Of a DNA stretch of 64,000 bases, positions 23,101-33,722 are shown piece after piece (position 1 is the stretch's first letter; each line of letters starts with the position of its first letter). The position numbers were made by a program, and so were the translations under genes. The stretch is from Gordius sp. MW1 (taxonomy: Eukaryota > Nematomorpha > Gordioida > Gordea > Gordiidae). The stretch is taken from contig OZ038532.1 in the NCBI GenBank assembly GCA_964036665.1, positions 9,300,001 to 9,364,000 on the forward strand. Reading direction: 5' to 3'. The notes under the pieces were generated by a model. That model was given only the letters and a program-made list of their open reading frames with translations, was not told the DNA's origin and did no database searches.

Positions 23101-25848
23101 CTACCCCCCTGCCCCCCCCCTTGGCTACGCCCATGGCCCTTAATGTGGTTTACATTAGCAAGCATAATAGAAAATTAATTTATCTACGCGGCTACGCACT
23201 TTGTTTTAGCCCTCCCTTTTTAGTCTTAGGGTGCGTCTTGATACGCGATTTTGAATCTAGAATAAAAAAGCAAATGCATGCTAAAACGTAGCCGCGTCTT
23301 AACACGAGCGTCACGTGATTTTTGTTCTGTTTTTTGGTTTTTGCTCATAAAACAAAAATTTATCCTTTAATTACGCTTATGAATGCATATCCATATGGTA
23401 ACTAAACTAAAATTGTTGATTCCACCACATGTATATCGCATATTTAGACAAACAAAAATATGGCGCTTTGAAGTTGAATCGTATATTAAGACGGGCCCTA
23501 TTCGTTTCGTAGGTTATGGGACGTATGGAATTTTTGCCCATCATAGCGCACGGTTTCAACGTGTACTTTCCCATGGCCATAGCCCTGCTCTGCTTAGCCA
23601 ATTACTTCGACCTCCTTCGTAAAGCCCTCCGAGCCGTCGGATATAGCCGGGCCACGGCTAGCGATTTCAACGAATATTACGTCAACGCCAAAGCCGGGGC
23701 CGACCATCAATCAGACGGGCACGCCGATGTCTTAACGCTCGTGGAAGAGGGCAAGCAACTCGTTAGGCGAGGTTGGACATTATTATTGTTATTATCAGTT
23801 TTGCCCTTTGGATTTAGTTTAGTTACGATGAGATATAAGGCTTGGTTTATTCTTCAATAAATTTTGCATGGTGTCCACTAGTGTTGTAAAAACGGCAGGG
23901 TTTCGCTTGGTCGACCTTCGGTTTTAGTCGACTAAAAATAAACAGACCAAAGCTTTGACCTAAAAATGTTTGGTCTGTTTATGCGACCAAGAGAAATAGA
24001 CCAAAAAAATTTTGGGCTGACTATGTTTCGTCGATAAAATTAAAGGTCGACCAAACAAAACCCAGCCGGTTTACAATATTAGTGGACACCCTAAAATTTC
24101 TTAAGTGGTCCACCGATATGTTGAAGTTGCTTTGGAACAACGAAGGAATCGGTAATAAGCATTTTTTGTGTGTGTGTGTGGAGGTATGGACTAAAAATCA
24201 GCCGGCCGAATGGCTTTAGGTCACTTTAACATTTTTGCCTCCTTTAGCTCGTCACTCTCTCTCGCCTCATCTCATAATTTACTAATTTGTCGCCTAATTT
24301 TTGAAAGACAGAACGACAAAAGAACTCCACGCCTAAAATAATTGATCGAAAATAATCTTGCAAATTGAATTTACGGACAGTATGCACCGTTTTTCTTAAT
24401 GTCTCGAGTTTGGATAAACATAAATCTATTAATGAAAGCAAATCGTCTCCATTTTTTTGTGGAATAAAAAATGACACATCGTTTAATTTCATTCTGACAG
24501 ACGTCTAGTTGTATATTAGGGTAATGCAAATGATATTCATGCGTTGTGATCGAATTAAAGATAGGAGATGAGAAGATTACTCAGTTTGTATCATGGTTGC
24601 CCCTTGCCATATCTACATTATTTGCTTAGTTCACATATAATAAAATCTTAAAATAGCTTTTGCAAATTTTTACGGCTATAAATTCACATACCATCTGAGT
24701 GGTTTAAAAATAAAAAATTTACTCGACTTGTTAATTATCCATTTCATCGCCAGAATTAAGGAATCGTATCTTAAAATCCCGAGAATCTCAAGGAGGCAAC
24801 GGCCCTAGCCCGGAATCTAGGTACGGCGGCTTAAAAGTTAGGTCGGCCGATTCAATAACTTCGAGGAACAATGTACACGAGCGTGCTAGACCCCTACCCG
24901 AGGCTATGAAAGGTGATTTTGTGTTGTTTATGTGGTATCCTCGCCGCCACCCCCCCCCCCCCCACGCGCTTTGTGTCATATTAAAATTTTTTGCGTGTGT
25001 GTTATCTCTTCCCCCATGTAAATTTATTTATTTTTCTTCGGTCTTTCAACTATATTTATCTCAAAAAGCAAAAAAAATCCAACACACATACGCCTGGGGG
25101 GTGGGGGTGAGGATACCACAGTTTTTTTTAAGTTTCCACATTTGCCAAGTGAGTTTTAAGTGATCGCAAATGTTTCAAGGTAGTAAGCGATAGGCCTCTT
25201 AGGGTGTGTCTTTCTTAATACGCGATTTTAAATCTAGATTAGAAAAGCGAATGCATGTTAAAACAAATATTTGTCCTTTAATTACACTTACTTACTAATG
25301 CATATTCACATAGTAACTAAACTAAAATTGTCGATTCCACGACATGTAAATCGCATATTAGGACCAAAAAAATATGGCGATTTGAAGTTGAATCGTGTAT
25401 TATAAGACAGGGTTTACATAAATTATTCACTTTCATTGCATTGTTTTTCGCTTAATCGTTTATCCTAGTTTAGGTTGAGCTAATTTTTTCAAACTTTTGC
25501 CATAAAATAGATGCGCGCCTGGCAAGCCATTCGTCTAGGGAGGATTTGTTACCCAAACAGCAACGCTACCCTACTGATTTCGGCTCAGGGCCCGTTGTGG
25601 GCAAATACCGGGCTATGTTGGGGCAGGCAGTGGCTAAAGCGGGTCAAGTCACGAATTACAGGGCGATAAAGTCTCGAGTGGAGAATACGCTTAACAACGG
25701 CCTCTTTAGTAAAACGTCTTCAGCTCCCGCTTTCGCACCTAGGCTGGATTCTGATCGAGAACCCATTACTAATTATGGAACGGGTTCGGGTTTTGGAAAT
25801 AATTTACACACCCCTATCGCTCCCACCAACCTTTTCGACGACATATAG
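14120..25848 (+). CDS. LMBRD2: LMBR1 domain-containing protein 2 (LMBRD2), 13 exons
   Basis: Multi-pass membrane protein of the LMBR1/lipocalin-receptor-like family; LMBRD2 has been linked to GPCR regulation in vertebrates. Exons: 14120-14290, 14354-14628, 14910-15317, 15537-15753, 16233-16307, 16625-16749, 17968-18122, 19729-19899, 20613-20797, 21479-21612, 22118-22184, 23513-23771, 25511-25848. All junctions are GT-AG with matching phases and give 859 residues. Family landmarks: LATLIAWYFSIVIIAILPLD (TM2), LWRVVYWTSQILTW, SNTWGLTLLVLLLGYGLIEV, KKAEAEENLEE, HYRTQMQWEALM, IIFGFLSIAVIWSEL, LIPHHHTDENSLLFSG, LTSPLCLNFL, IIAHGFNVYFPMAIALLCL, and the terminus TNLFDDI. Vertebrate LMBRD2 is about 700 residues. 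The excess lies largely in the first extracellular loop (exons 2-3) and around exons 7-8. Introns hold many MITEs. Confidence 0.95.
16871..17100. repeat. Tandem duplication of a roughly 115-bp unit in LMBRD2 intron 6
   Basis: GGGCCGACCTCTAGATGGGG...TTGGCCGGGTCAAGCAGAT is repeated as GGGCCGGCCTCTAGATGGGC...CTGGCCGGGTCAAACAAAT, each followed by AAAATT(T/C)AA and a poly-T/AG tract. A partial third unit may lie upstream at about 16800-16870. Confidence 0.6.
17770..17915. mobile_element. GCGTAGCC-type MITE, copy in LMBRD2 intron 6
   Basis: Begins CATGGACGTAGCTAGCATTG and ends CCCCTTGGCTACGCACATG, the inverted termini of the CATGGGCGTAGCC family. Interior ATTTAGGGAGGGACAAAATG and AATTTTAGCCAAAATTTTAA are shared with the other copies. 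It ends about 50 bp before exon 7. Confidence 0.75.
18201..18405. mobile_element. hAT-type MITE (AGTGTTGTAAA family), copy 1, 205 bp
   Basis: Starts CAGTGTTGTAAATAGACC and ends GGTCTATTTACAACACTA, with internal GTCGACTAAA and GGTCGACCAAAC. It is flanked by an exact 8-bp duplication GTGTGTGG (18193-18200 and 18406-18413), the hallmark of hAT transposition. Lies in LMBRD2 intron 7, about 80 bp after the exon 7 donor. Confidence 0.9.
18437..18905. repeat. CGGGC-rich subterminal repeat element (possible hAT-like)
   Basis: Both ends carry clusters of GGGCTCGGGC/CGGGTCGGGCC-type motifs (about 18465-18545 and 18808-18865) around an AT-rich interior. This resembles nonautonomous hAT elements with subterminal repeats. 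A likely end TTACCACACTAGTAATG lies near 18905. Terminal repeats and target duplication are not clear. Confidence 0.4.
19314..19706. repeat. Direct tandem duplication, period 193 bp, LMBRD2 intron 7
   Basis: TCTCAATTTTGTG begins at 19321 and again at 19514. Both copies continue through CCACAGTTTTTGAATTTGAA, CTTAATATTATT, GTCGATTTGAGTACTATTGC and TTATTTTGTTCTT-like tails. The second copy ends about 25 bp before exon 8. Confidence 0.8.
20045..20260. repeat. Solo copy of the GCAATTTATGGGCTC repeat terminus
   Basis: TTGCTATGCAATTTATGGGC then TTGTCCGTCCGTTGTCC matches the ends of modules in the large repeat arrays, here alone in LMBRD2 intron 8. A diverged copy is at about 56416. This suggests the array modules derive from a dispersed mobile family. 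Confidence 0.5.
21212..21357. mobile_element. hAT-type MITE (AGTGTTGTAAA family), copy 2, internally deleted
   Basis: Starts TAGTGTTTTAAAAACGGC and ends GCCGTTTTTACAACCTTA. It is flanked by CTCAAGTT (21204-21211) and CTCAAGCT (21358-21365), a 7/8 target duplication. The middle is about 60 bp shorter than in the ~205-bp copies. Lies in LMBRD2 intron 9. Confidence 0.85.
22990..23135. mobile_element. GCGTAGCC-type MITE, complete copy
   Basis: Near-perfect terminal inverted repeats CATGGGCGTAGCCA and TGGCTACGCCCATG. The flanks GCCCCTAA and GCCCTTAA match 7/8 as an 8-bp duplication. The interior has a G-run, AAAATGATCATTTTTTGAAA and a C-run. Lies in LMBRD2 intron 11. Confidence 0.85.
23228..23499. 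mobile_element. TACGCGATT-type MITE, copy 1, next to an exon acceptor
   Basis: AGGGTGCGTCTTGATACGCG at the left pairs with the reverse complement of CGTATATTAAGACGGGCCCT at the right. It shares AAACTAAAATTGTTGATTCC and AAAAATATGGCG with the copy at 25201. Its right end is 13 bp upstream of LMBRD2 exon 12. Confidence 0.7.
23879..24081. mobile_element. hAT-type MITE (AGTGTTGTAAA family), copy 3
   Basis: Starts TAGTGTTGTAAAAACGGC and ends GCCGGTTTACAATATTA with the family's internal GTCGACTAAA. The flanks are GGTGTCCAC and GTGGACACC, which are inverted rather than direct. Lies in LMBRD2 intron 12. Confidence 0.8.
24931..25120. mobile_element. MITE with TGTGGTATCCTCGCC termini (190 bp)
   Basis: TGTGGTATCCTCGCCGCCAC plus a C-run at the left pairs with a G-run plus GGGGGTGAGGATACCACA at the right. 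The interior contains CACGCG/CGCCTG and CAACACACATA. No clear target duplication. Lies in LMBRD2 intron 12. Confidence 0.65.
25201..25412. mobile_element. TACGCGATT-type MITE, copy 2
   Basis: AGGGTGTGTCTTTCTTAATA CGCGATT at the left mirrors AATCGTGTATTATAAGACAG GG at the right. The interior matches the 23228 copy (ATTTGTCCTTTAATTAC, TAACTAAACTAAAATTG). About 100 bp before LMBRD2 exon 13. Confidence 0.65.
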
Positions 25849-27239
25849 AATGTGTTTGTTTTTTAACGTTTTACAGCTTCCCCCTTTCCCAGTGGTAATT
25901 CGTAAAAATTTAAGTGTAATACTTCACTTAACTACTAGTCCTCTTCACGCTGTAATCTAAATTATCTCGTATTGTAAAGCACAGAGTAAGGTTGACATAA
26001 CAAGGCTTAACATCTAATCTCAAAGGTGATCCACTATTATTTTGAACGTTTTCATTTGAGGTCTTCCTGAAAATCATGAACAAACATGTAATTTTTATTG
26101 TTTCGACCGATCCAAAAATGGCGTGATATTCTGTTGTGCCGTAAGAAATGAATTGTTTTGTAAGCTGTACAATCTTCCCCCTTTTTTCATGTATACTCCT
26201 GGCTTATAATCGTAACATTTTTTTTATAAAAAATCGAATATTGGAATTTTATTGAACTTATGCGCCTATGTTATATCTAATGCTTACACGTGTAGTTGCG
26301 TCGTTTTGTCAAGTAGCTAATATATATTTATAATACTGTATAACAGTAATCTAGGTGTAAGCACGTTAATTTTTTATTTATTTATATACTCATTCTGCAA
26401 AATGTATTTATTAAAATCTTATGTATTACACGTTAGCCATGACCGTAATTTGTTATTGCTCGAAGTTAATTTGTTTAAGCATCAATTATTATAAACCCTT
26501 TAAATTTAAAAATATGTTCAAATTATATCATCCTTTTTTATTCTTATTTAAGACGTGTGTGTGAATAAATATTTGATTAGTTGATTTATTAGCATAATAT
26601 ATAAAAACAAAGAAATAAGATACGAAATATTTTAGTATAGTATGCTATTTGTTTTATTTACCCAATATCATTTTTTGAGGTTGATAAAATGTATAAGGGT
26701 TGCTTTATTTTTATTTTTTTAGTTTAAAAAAAATAGTTTTATATTTATTTAGGGTAAAATTAGTGAATTGCAAATATTCATGCGTATTAAGTGTGTAGTT
26801 ATCATATACTTTGTACAATTCCACAATTTCTTAGTTCAACTTTAAGTTTCAAAGAAACTAAGAGTTCGTATTAAGGTTTCTTTTAGAAATCACGCTCCGG
26901 ATTGTTATTATTAAACATATACGAAATTTTTGACCTAATAGTTTATAGGTGTCTTTTTATTGCGATCATTTTGAAGGCTGACATCGCCTAATTTAAAATC
27001 TGCTTAAATAATGTAGTTTGGAGACCGGTGTATAGGAGCCAAAAATTAAACTGCTAAAAGAGCGAATAAATATTTTCTACTAAATTTTGTCTAATCCTAT
27101 TATAAAATAAAAATTGGAAAAAGAAAATTGAAAAGTTTGTTCATAATATGCATTCAAAAATACCAAACAGCTATCAGTTAGATATTTGTGAAAAATTAAT
27201 TAATGTAATAATACTTAAACTAACAGAAAATTAAGTTGA
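25849..27239. other. LMBRD2 3' region and intergenic AT-rich DNA
   Basis: No further coding exon recognised. The 3' UTR of LMBRD2 must begin here. AATAAA occurs at about 26574 and elsewhere, but none is clearly the polyadenylation signal. No RNA gene or repeat family was recognised. Confidence 0.4.
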
Positions 27240-29290
27240 AGTTGGAGAAAAGGTTAAGAATTTACCTGCAATTGTCACTAGAAGCATGGATGTACCGTTG
27301 TTTGGGTTACCTCGGATTTTAGAATTCGGTTTGGAGATTCCGAATTGTGTACAGAATTATCAAAGTCTACAAGGAGGTCAACACAATTCGTAGCAATTTA
27401 AATAATTTAATTAAAGAATTTTCAGTAATTTTTGATAACAGTCACGGAGAAATCAATAGCAATCCAGTTCCTAAGTGTAAAAACGGGTGCATTAGGTAAA
27501 ATATTTCCTGCCCGTCGTGTTACCTTTCCCTTAAGAAAACCGATTGAGATGGAGCTCGAAAGATTGGTTGCGGCTAACATAATTGAAAAAGTGGACCCTA
27601 CTAAGACTAGAATTAAATGGGCTACACCCACTGTAAATGTGAGAAAAAACAATGGTTGTATTAGAATTTGTGGAGATTTTAAAAAGACCTTAAACACTTT
27701 CTTGATAAAGGACTACCATATATTGCCAACCTTTGAAGATATTGCTTCGAAACTGGTTAACGGACAAAGATTTACGAAAATCGATCTCAAAGACGCATAT
27801 CTTCAAATGAAGATTGACGAGGATTCCCAAAAATATCTTATAATAAACACACATGTCGGTTATTTTCAGTATAAACGTATGCCTTTTGGATTAGCGTCGG
27901 CACCCATAATATTATAAAGATTACGGAAAAAACGTTAGCTAATGTGACCCGTAAGGATTCAACGCTTAAAAAGCTATTAGTACAACTCGAGCAAGGTTGG
28001 AGTGTAAACAGAAACGCTCGCATAAATGAATTGATTCCATACTATAATAAAAAAGAGGAATTATCAATGGACAAGGGTATCATAGAATGGAACGGACGTA
28101 TCGTTATTCCCATTAGTCTTCAAATGACGATAATGAGATTTCTACACAAGGGACACCCGGGCATAAATGCCATGAAATCCATTGCTAGATATTATGTTTG
28201 GTGGCCGAATATGGATCAGGATATCGACACGTTCGTTAAACAATGTGTTAGTTGTCAACGTAATCGGGTAAATATGGCTGAAGTACCCTTATATTCGTGG
28301 AATATTAGTGATACTCCTTGGGAAAGGTTACACATTGATTTGGCTGGCCCGATGGATGGTCGTTACTGGTTGGTGGGGGTAGATTCTTATTCAAAATGGA
28401 TTGAAGTGGACCTTATAAACCAGACTTTTTCCAATATAATTATAAAAAAGCTTAAAGGATGGTTTAGCCGATTTGGTATACCACGTCAAATTGTTAGCGA
28501 CAACGGGCCACAATTTACATCAAACGAATTTAGAATGTTTTGTGAAAGTTACAATATCAAACATATTTTAACCACACCTTATCATCCCAAAACAAATGGT
28601 TGCGTTGAACGTGGTATAAGAACTTTGAAAAGTCGTTATCTGGCCACGAAAGAAGATATCAAGGAGGCAGAGGAATGTATGATCGAGGTCTTAACTACAT
28701 ATCGGAACACCGAACATAGAGCAACTGGGAGGTTACGAGCCAAAATTATGCTCGGTAGACGAAACCGGACCCTGTTGGATTGGACTAGATTAAACCCTAG
28801 AACTAATCTAGACAATAGAGAAAAGCAAGATTTTTATCACGACAAGGGTTTAAGTTCACGAGAATTTTCAACTAATCAGCCAGTGTGGGTAAAAAACGAA
28901 ATTAGACCTGGTTGGAGGGAAGGCACGATATTACAACGAAATGGAATATGGTCATATATAGTGGAAAGTCAAGGAAAACAAATAAGGAAGCACGCGGATC
29001 AATTATGAAAAAGAATTACCAACTTTCACTCAGAGGAGACATTAAATATACCAAATCAGGATATACAAGTTCCAGACCCATATATTGTGGAAGAGGAGGG
29101 TGAAGAAAACGTTAGAAATAGGGCAGGAAAATCAAACGAAGTTGATGAAAATGTAGAGAGCTCGTCGCAGGACGTTTTGAATATACCAGGAGAGATTCAA
29201 ATACCGCAGAAAAAAGAAAGCAGATTCCGCAGAGCACCGCTTAGATTAATTGAGGAAATGTAATGTCTGTCAACGAAAGGGGGACAAATG
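27240..29290 (+). pseudogene. Ty3/Gypsy pol pseudogene with internal deletion
   Basis: Starts near the protease/RT linker (FGLPRILEFGLEIPN), then has an RT N-terminal half at 27432-27917 (RKPIEMELERLV, WATPTVNVRKNNGCIRICGD, FTKIDLKDAYLQMKI, RMPFGLASAPII). Directly afterwards, in another frame, integrase begins: H-x3-H (HKGHPG) and CVSC zinc-binding residues, catalytic Asp in LHIDLAGPMDG, Asp in IVSDNGPQFTS and Glu in GCVERGIRTLK. The YxDD box, thumb and RNase H are missing. After TGA at 29006 the frame continues to 29263, ending RRAPLRLIEEM. A purine tract GAAAGGGGGACAAA at 29275 and TGTAATAT mark the probable start of the 3' LTR. A 24-25-bp tandem duplication (GATATAATTTAAATAAAAGA) lies at 29338-29384. 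The family resembles K02A2.6-like elements. Confidence 0.9.
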
Positions 29291-29579
29291 TAATATAATT
29301 ATTGTAATGTATTGTACCGCGATATACGCAAGCACATTGATATAATTTAAATAAAAGACATGTGATATAATTTAAATAAAAGACTTAGTTCCAAATATGC
29401 AAATAAAAGTTTAACAAGGCTACTATTAGAGCCTCAAATAGCAATTATTTGATTTTAAAGTCTTTAGGATTTATTTAAAAATAATATTTTTTGCTTATAC
29501 TTTATGGCAGGACACATGATCTGAGGTATTTAAGCCTTATTCTAACTAAAGGAACTTTATTAATATCAAACGATATAAT

Positions 29580-30870
29580 ATAAAACTCGGGCCTTCGGCC
29601 CTCGTGGGAAGGGGGAGGGGGGAAGGTAAGGGGGAACGAAACTCATCTATACTCCGTATAAATGTATCATATTTGCTATGCAATTTATGGGCGAGAAAGG
29701 TGGGAAGGGGCGAGAATGCCTATAGGGGGGTATTAAATGCAAAATAATTGGACTGGGCATAGGGTAAATATCAATGTTAACCAATTCCAAAGCGAAAAAA
29801 AATTAAAATTTCGATTCACAATTTGGCCAATGGTCATTTTTCCCATTGGTCAGTAGCCAGGACACGGTTAAAAAGTCACATTATCAATGTTATTAACAAG
29901 AACAAAATATTAATTTAATTTAAAAAAAAATAAAAATTGTGCCCTGTCCGTGATTCGAACCCACATTAGAAGAGGCATCTGTTTAAAAGCCGTGCGCTAT
30001 AACCACTCACACCCTGTTGGGATTAAAATAGTAGAGGTTTTTATGTTATTTATATAGATAATGAAATAATAAAGTTGTGTTTATGTTTATAAAATCAATA
30101 TATTTCATTGGTCAGTAGCCTGCGTACGGTCAAAAATTTATATTATCAATGGTATTAACAAGAACAAAATATTAATTTAATTTAAAAAAAGTAAAAAAAT
30201 TCGTCCTCTCCCGAGCTTGATCCCGGACCTCCAGGTCACAAAGCTGCGCCAATAACTTGGTAGACAACGGACAACAACGGACGGACAACAAAAAACGAGC
30301 CCATAAATTGCATAGCAATTAAAATTCATAACCACTTTAATTACCTTTTTAATATATCGTTGTACTTGTGGGAAAAGGGGATAAAATTGAATATAAATGG
30401 AATTAATATATTGTAAGAGGATAAAAAAATCTGTTCATAAAGGATGGCGTGTAGGCATAGAGATGTGGGGTGGGAAGTTTGCAATAATAACAACAGGGAA
30501 CTACAAATAAAATACATAGAGTCAAAAAAACGAAAAAAAAATTTTGAATCACAATTTGGCCAATGGTCATTTTTTTCCATTGGTCAGTACCAAGAGACGA
30601 TCTATAAAAACACACGAGTCAAAAAAAAACGGAAAAAAAATTTCGATTCACAATTTGGCCAATTGTCATTTTTTTCATTGGTCAGTACCAAGAGACAGTC
30701 TATAAATACATACGAGTCAAAAAAAACGAAAAAAAATTTTGTTCCACACTTTGGCCAAGTCATTTTTTTCCATTGGTCAGCAGCCAGCGGACGGCCAAAA
30801 AGCCATATTATCAAAGGTATTAACAAAAACAATATATTAATTTAATTTAAAAAAAATAAAACTCGGGCCT
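29580..30870. repeat. Foldback-type repeat array B
   Basis: Contains a GGGCCTTCGGCCC module (about 29585-29755), CCAATGG/CCATTGG units with CAGTACCAAGAGACG, CAGCGGACGGCCAAAAAG and AATATATTAATTTAA tails, a tRNA-like segment (29938-30025) and AATTGCATAGCAATT at 30306-30320. ORFs on both strands here are repeat translations. It lies directly downstream of the Gypsy remnant. Confidence 0.85.
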
Positions 30871-31135
30871 TCGGCCCTCGTGGGAAGGGGGAGAAGGGAA
30901 GGGAAGAGGGGAAGGGAAGGGGGGACGACTCTTCTGTACTTCGTATAAATGTATCATATTTGATATGCAATTTATGGGCGAGAAAGGTGGGAAGGGGCGA
31001 GAATGCCTATAGGGGGGTATTAAATGCCTAATGATTTAATAATTATTTATACAAATTTTCCATTATAGGCAAAATGTAATATAGGCAAGGGTTAGGGTTA
31101 GATTTAGTGTTTGCATCTAGTTGCGTTTGCGTATT
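30857..31135 (+). repeat. GGGCCTTCGGCCC module, copy 3
   Basis: Hairpin GGGCC-TTC-GGCCC is followed by a GGGAAGGGG purine tract, TATAAATGTATCATATTTG, ATGCAATTTATGGGCGAG, AGGTGGGAAGGGGCGAGAAT, GGGGGGTATTAAATGC and GGGTTAGGGTTAGATTTAGT. Near-identical copies: 36117-36400 (+) and 45050-45425 (-). Shorter or diverged copies: 1271-1440, 29585-29755 and 43390-43530. Confidence 0.8.
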
Positions 31136-31469
31136 ACATTAGTGTTGTATTTTGAAAAGAAGAAAGAAGAGGGTTGTTGTTGGCCCATGAATTTTATTCC
31201 ATTTAGACAACAATTTATTGTATCGATATAACAGCGTTTCAGGTAATCTCAATCGGTAACACAATCGACGGGAAAGGGTTCAGGGGTTAACTAATTATTC
31301 AAACGGCGTGGACAAAATATCGAGATAATGTCGTAGGGATTTTAGAAGGGAAGTTCGCAGGGATTCGTTGTAATTCCCCCAACGGGGAATTACCTACCAG
31401 ATAAAATAATTTATTAATTAATTTTCAGTGTATTCATTGGCTTTTATATCGTTAAGGTTTTCTAACCCC

Positions 31470-31905
31470 GGCCTGTTCATGTTATTATTATATTTACTTT
31501 TCCTTATATGGAAAAACTATTAAATTTTACTTATCTACTTTTACCTCTTTCGACTTTCCGGTCTTATTTTAATCATCATGTGGATACAATATTCAATCCC
31601 CTACACAAATATCTCCACTCTTAATACACCTGCTCCCTTAATCTTAACTTTTAATTCTACTATAACATCATTCCCCTATTCTAATTTTGACAGCTATTCC
31701 ACCTAGAGCATTCCCTTCTTTAGATGTATTGGTAATAAGCAATAAAAAGCCCTGGTAATAAACAATTAAAAGTAAGTCATATTCTTGAGGGTATAATAAA
31801 AAGCTATTCTATCTTTGGCATTCCTCACCCATTAATTAATACTTAACTTTTCCATCACTACTTAAAGGACTACTAAGGCAGGGGCAAATGGGGGGTGGGG
31901 TGAGG
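31470..31905. repeat. Left flank of orphan-ORF island (diverged direct repeat)
   Basis: Shares CAGCTATTCCACCTAGAGCA, TTAACTTTTCC and a closing AAGGCAGGGGCAA with 34290-34705 (CAGCTACTCCACCTAGAGCA, AAGGCAGGTGCAA), in the same orientation. The two diverged direct repeats bracket the two ORFs at 32615-33397 and 34011-34259. No LTR boundaries, primer-binding site or polymerase were found. Confidence 0.4.
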
Positions 31906-32614
31906 TATTTAGGGTTCGTCGTTAGGGATACGACACCTCCCTTTTTTCTTTTTTTTTTAGACGGGGGTCGCACATGCCAAGTCGCGAGTAAATGAAATCA
32001 CACAAATTGGGTTTACAAGATGCGTAAAAATCGTGTTATTAGATAATGCATATCTTCCGTTTCTGTCCAGTCATTTTATCCTCTGTTAGGGATCCCCTTC
32101 GGATCTTCAGGATGGGACGGATTGACTAAAACGCACGTTGTGACTCAGTTATCGACCCAATGAACGACTTCCTTTCGATGTGCTTTCTGCAAAAATTTAA
32201 TGAAAATTTGTCCCACATATTATCAACCCTCTTATTAAAAATTATCTCTACTTAACCAAATTAGTACCCTTAATAAATTTAAAATGTTTAAATTTATTTT
32301 ATATTCTCTAGCCCTAATAAGTTCCCGTTTTTGGCCAGATGCACAGTTAAATTTTTACTGGTATTTCTCATGATTAAGCGCGCCTCACATTGCTTTACCA
32401 AGCGCTTCTTTTCACTATTAATATACGCGTACCTCTAAATTAGATACTGTATGATCCACCAATACCATTTGTAAAATGATAGATTTTGCTAATGACTTTT
32501 ATGCAAGAACTCGTATAACATATTAATGTTAAGGGGCCATTATTTAATATATCACAAGGGTACCTAAAATTACATTTATAACGTTTACTTCAGGTTCGCT
32601 GTAGGTATTATTTT

Positions 32615-33397
32615 TTATAATACACTTTTTATCATAATTTGGGAATTTTTCTTTCCATTTATTTTTACCCGCCTTTCTAAGCCGCGACATTTTTGGTTAC
32701 TTATTTTTCTTAAATTAACATCAACCTCCTTAATTAAAAGATAATTAAAATTCGTCCATAACCTCCCAATACAACCACACTTGTACTTAATGATCCGATT
32801 CTCATCTTCGGCGTGGGCGTTCTCATCGTTTACTCGTCGAGCTAAATTTAAGGAGTCTGAAATTATTTCCCATTTTAGTCCTTTAATTTTTATTAACATT
32901 TTAAGCCTTCCCGTTTTAAATTTACTTTCATTAACGTCCCTAGAAATAGTTAACGATTCAACATACGCATAAGGATGCAAATAGTTATGATCACTAAATT
33001 CCGAAACACTAAAATTGGTAATATTACACCAATTAATTCGTAATCGCCCCAACATAAGTGGGATCGATTTTATATTATATAATGAAGGACCAGTACAGGA
33101 AGTTTGCCAGGGCTTGACATCGATTCCTCGCGCCTTACGCCTACTAGCCTCGCTCCCGCGATTTATAATCTTTAGATAAATCATATGGTACTTGTCCTCC
33201 CTATATATGACATACCCCATTTTTAGAGTATTTTTAATAATTAAGCTATCATGTAGCTTGATGTTTTCGGTGTGATCACATAATTTGTATTTTCGTCCTT
33301 TACGTACTAAATTTACTTTAACAGTAATGAATCGTAAACCATTGGTTATTATTTTAACAATAATTCCAAAAATCCAAATCAAAAATATTTTCAACAT
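32615..33397 (-). CDS. Unknown 260-residue protein, predicted secreted
   Basis: A single uninterrupted ORF, long for this AT-rich region, starting at an ATG in a CAAAATG context. Residues 1-20 (MLKIFLIWIFGIIVKIITNG) look like a signal peptide or signal anchor. The rest is basic and polar with no other long hydrophobic segment. Cysteines occur singly or in pairs (LCDH, SCTGP, NWCN, YKCGCIG, QKCRG), and sequons NIT, NFS and NES are present, all consistent with export. I recognise no domain. It lies between diverged direct repeats inside the repeat-rich domain, so it could be cargo or an accessory ORF of an unknown mobile element, or a lineage-specific gene. No intron is needed. Confidence 0.45.
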   Translation of the reverse strand: MLKIFLIWIFGIIVKIITNGLRFITVKVNLVRKGRKYKLCDHTENIKLHDSLIIKNTLKMGYVIYREDKYHMIYLKIINRGSEASRRKARGIDVKPWQTSCTGPSLYNIKSIPLMLGRLRINWCNITNFSVSEFSDHNYLHPYAYVESLTISRDVNESKFKTGRLKMLIKIKGLKWEIISDSLNLARRVNDENAHAEDENRIIKYKCGCIGRLWTNFNYLLIKEVDVNLRKISNQKCRGLERRVKINGKKNSQIMIKSVL

Positions 33398-33659
33398 TTT
33401 GATGATATTTTAATTCCCAAAGACGTTATCCTCCCTTAATTTTTCAAGTGGAATTAATTCTTTATAATTATATTATAATATCTTTATTATTACATTTTTT
33501 AGCCCACGAGTATTGATCTAACGCCGCCTTTTGCTATCGGATTATTAAATATGGGTATATATGTATGGAGATATATATATGAATTTGTGGGAGTTAGAAT
33601 TACTATTTTATAATATATTGATTTGTTAACCTTTATTGGAATATAATTAAATGCCTATG

Positions 33660-33722
33660 TTTCTAACATCTATTATGGCATAAATAAGTAGTTCTAACAT
33701 CTATCATGGCATAAATAAGTAA
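33660..33722. repeat. Two copies of a 31-bp tandem repeat
   Basis: TTCTAACATCTATTATGGCA TAAATAAGTAG is followed immediately by the same unit with one changed base. A minor local duplication upstream of the orphan ORF on the minus strand. Confidence 0.8.

Noticed and set aside
24244-24492. 82-codon minus-strand ORF in LMBRD2 intron 12
   Set aside because: No recognisable family and a length compatible with chance; kept only as a note.
31088-31103. Telomeric repeats marking a chromosome end
   Set aside because: Only two TTAGGG-like units, internal, and part of a dispersed module present in several copies.
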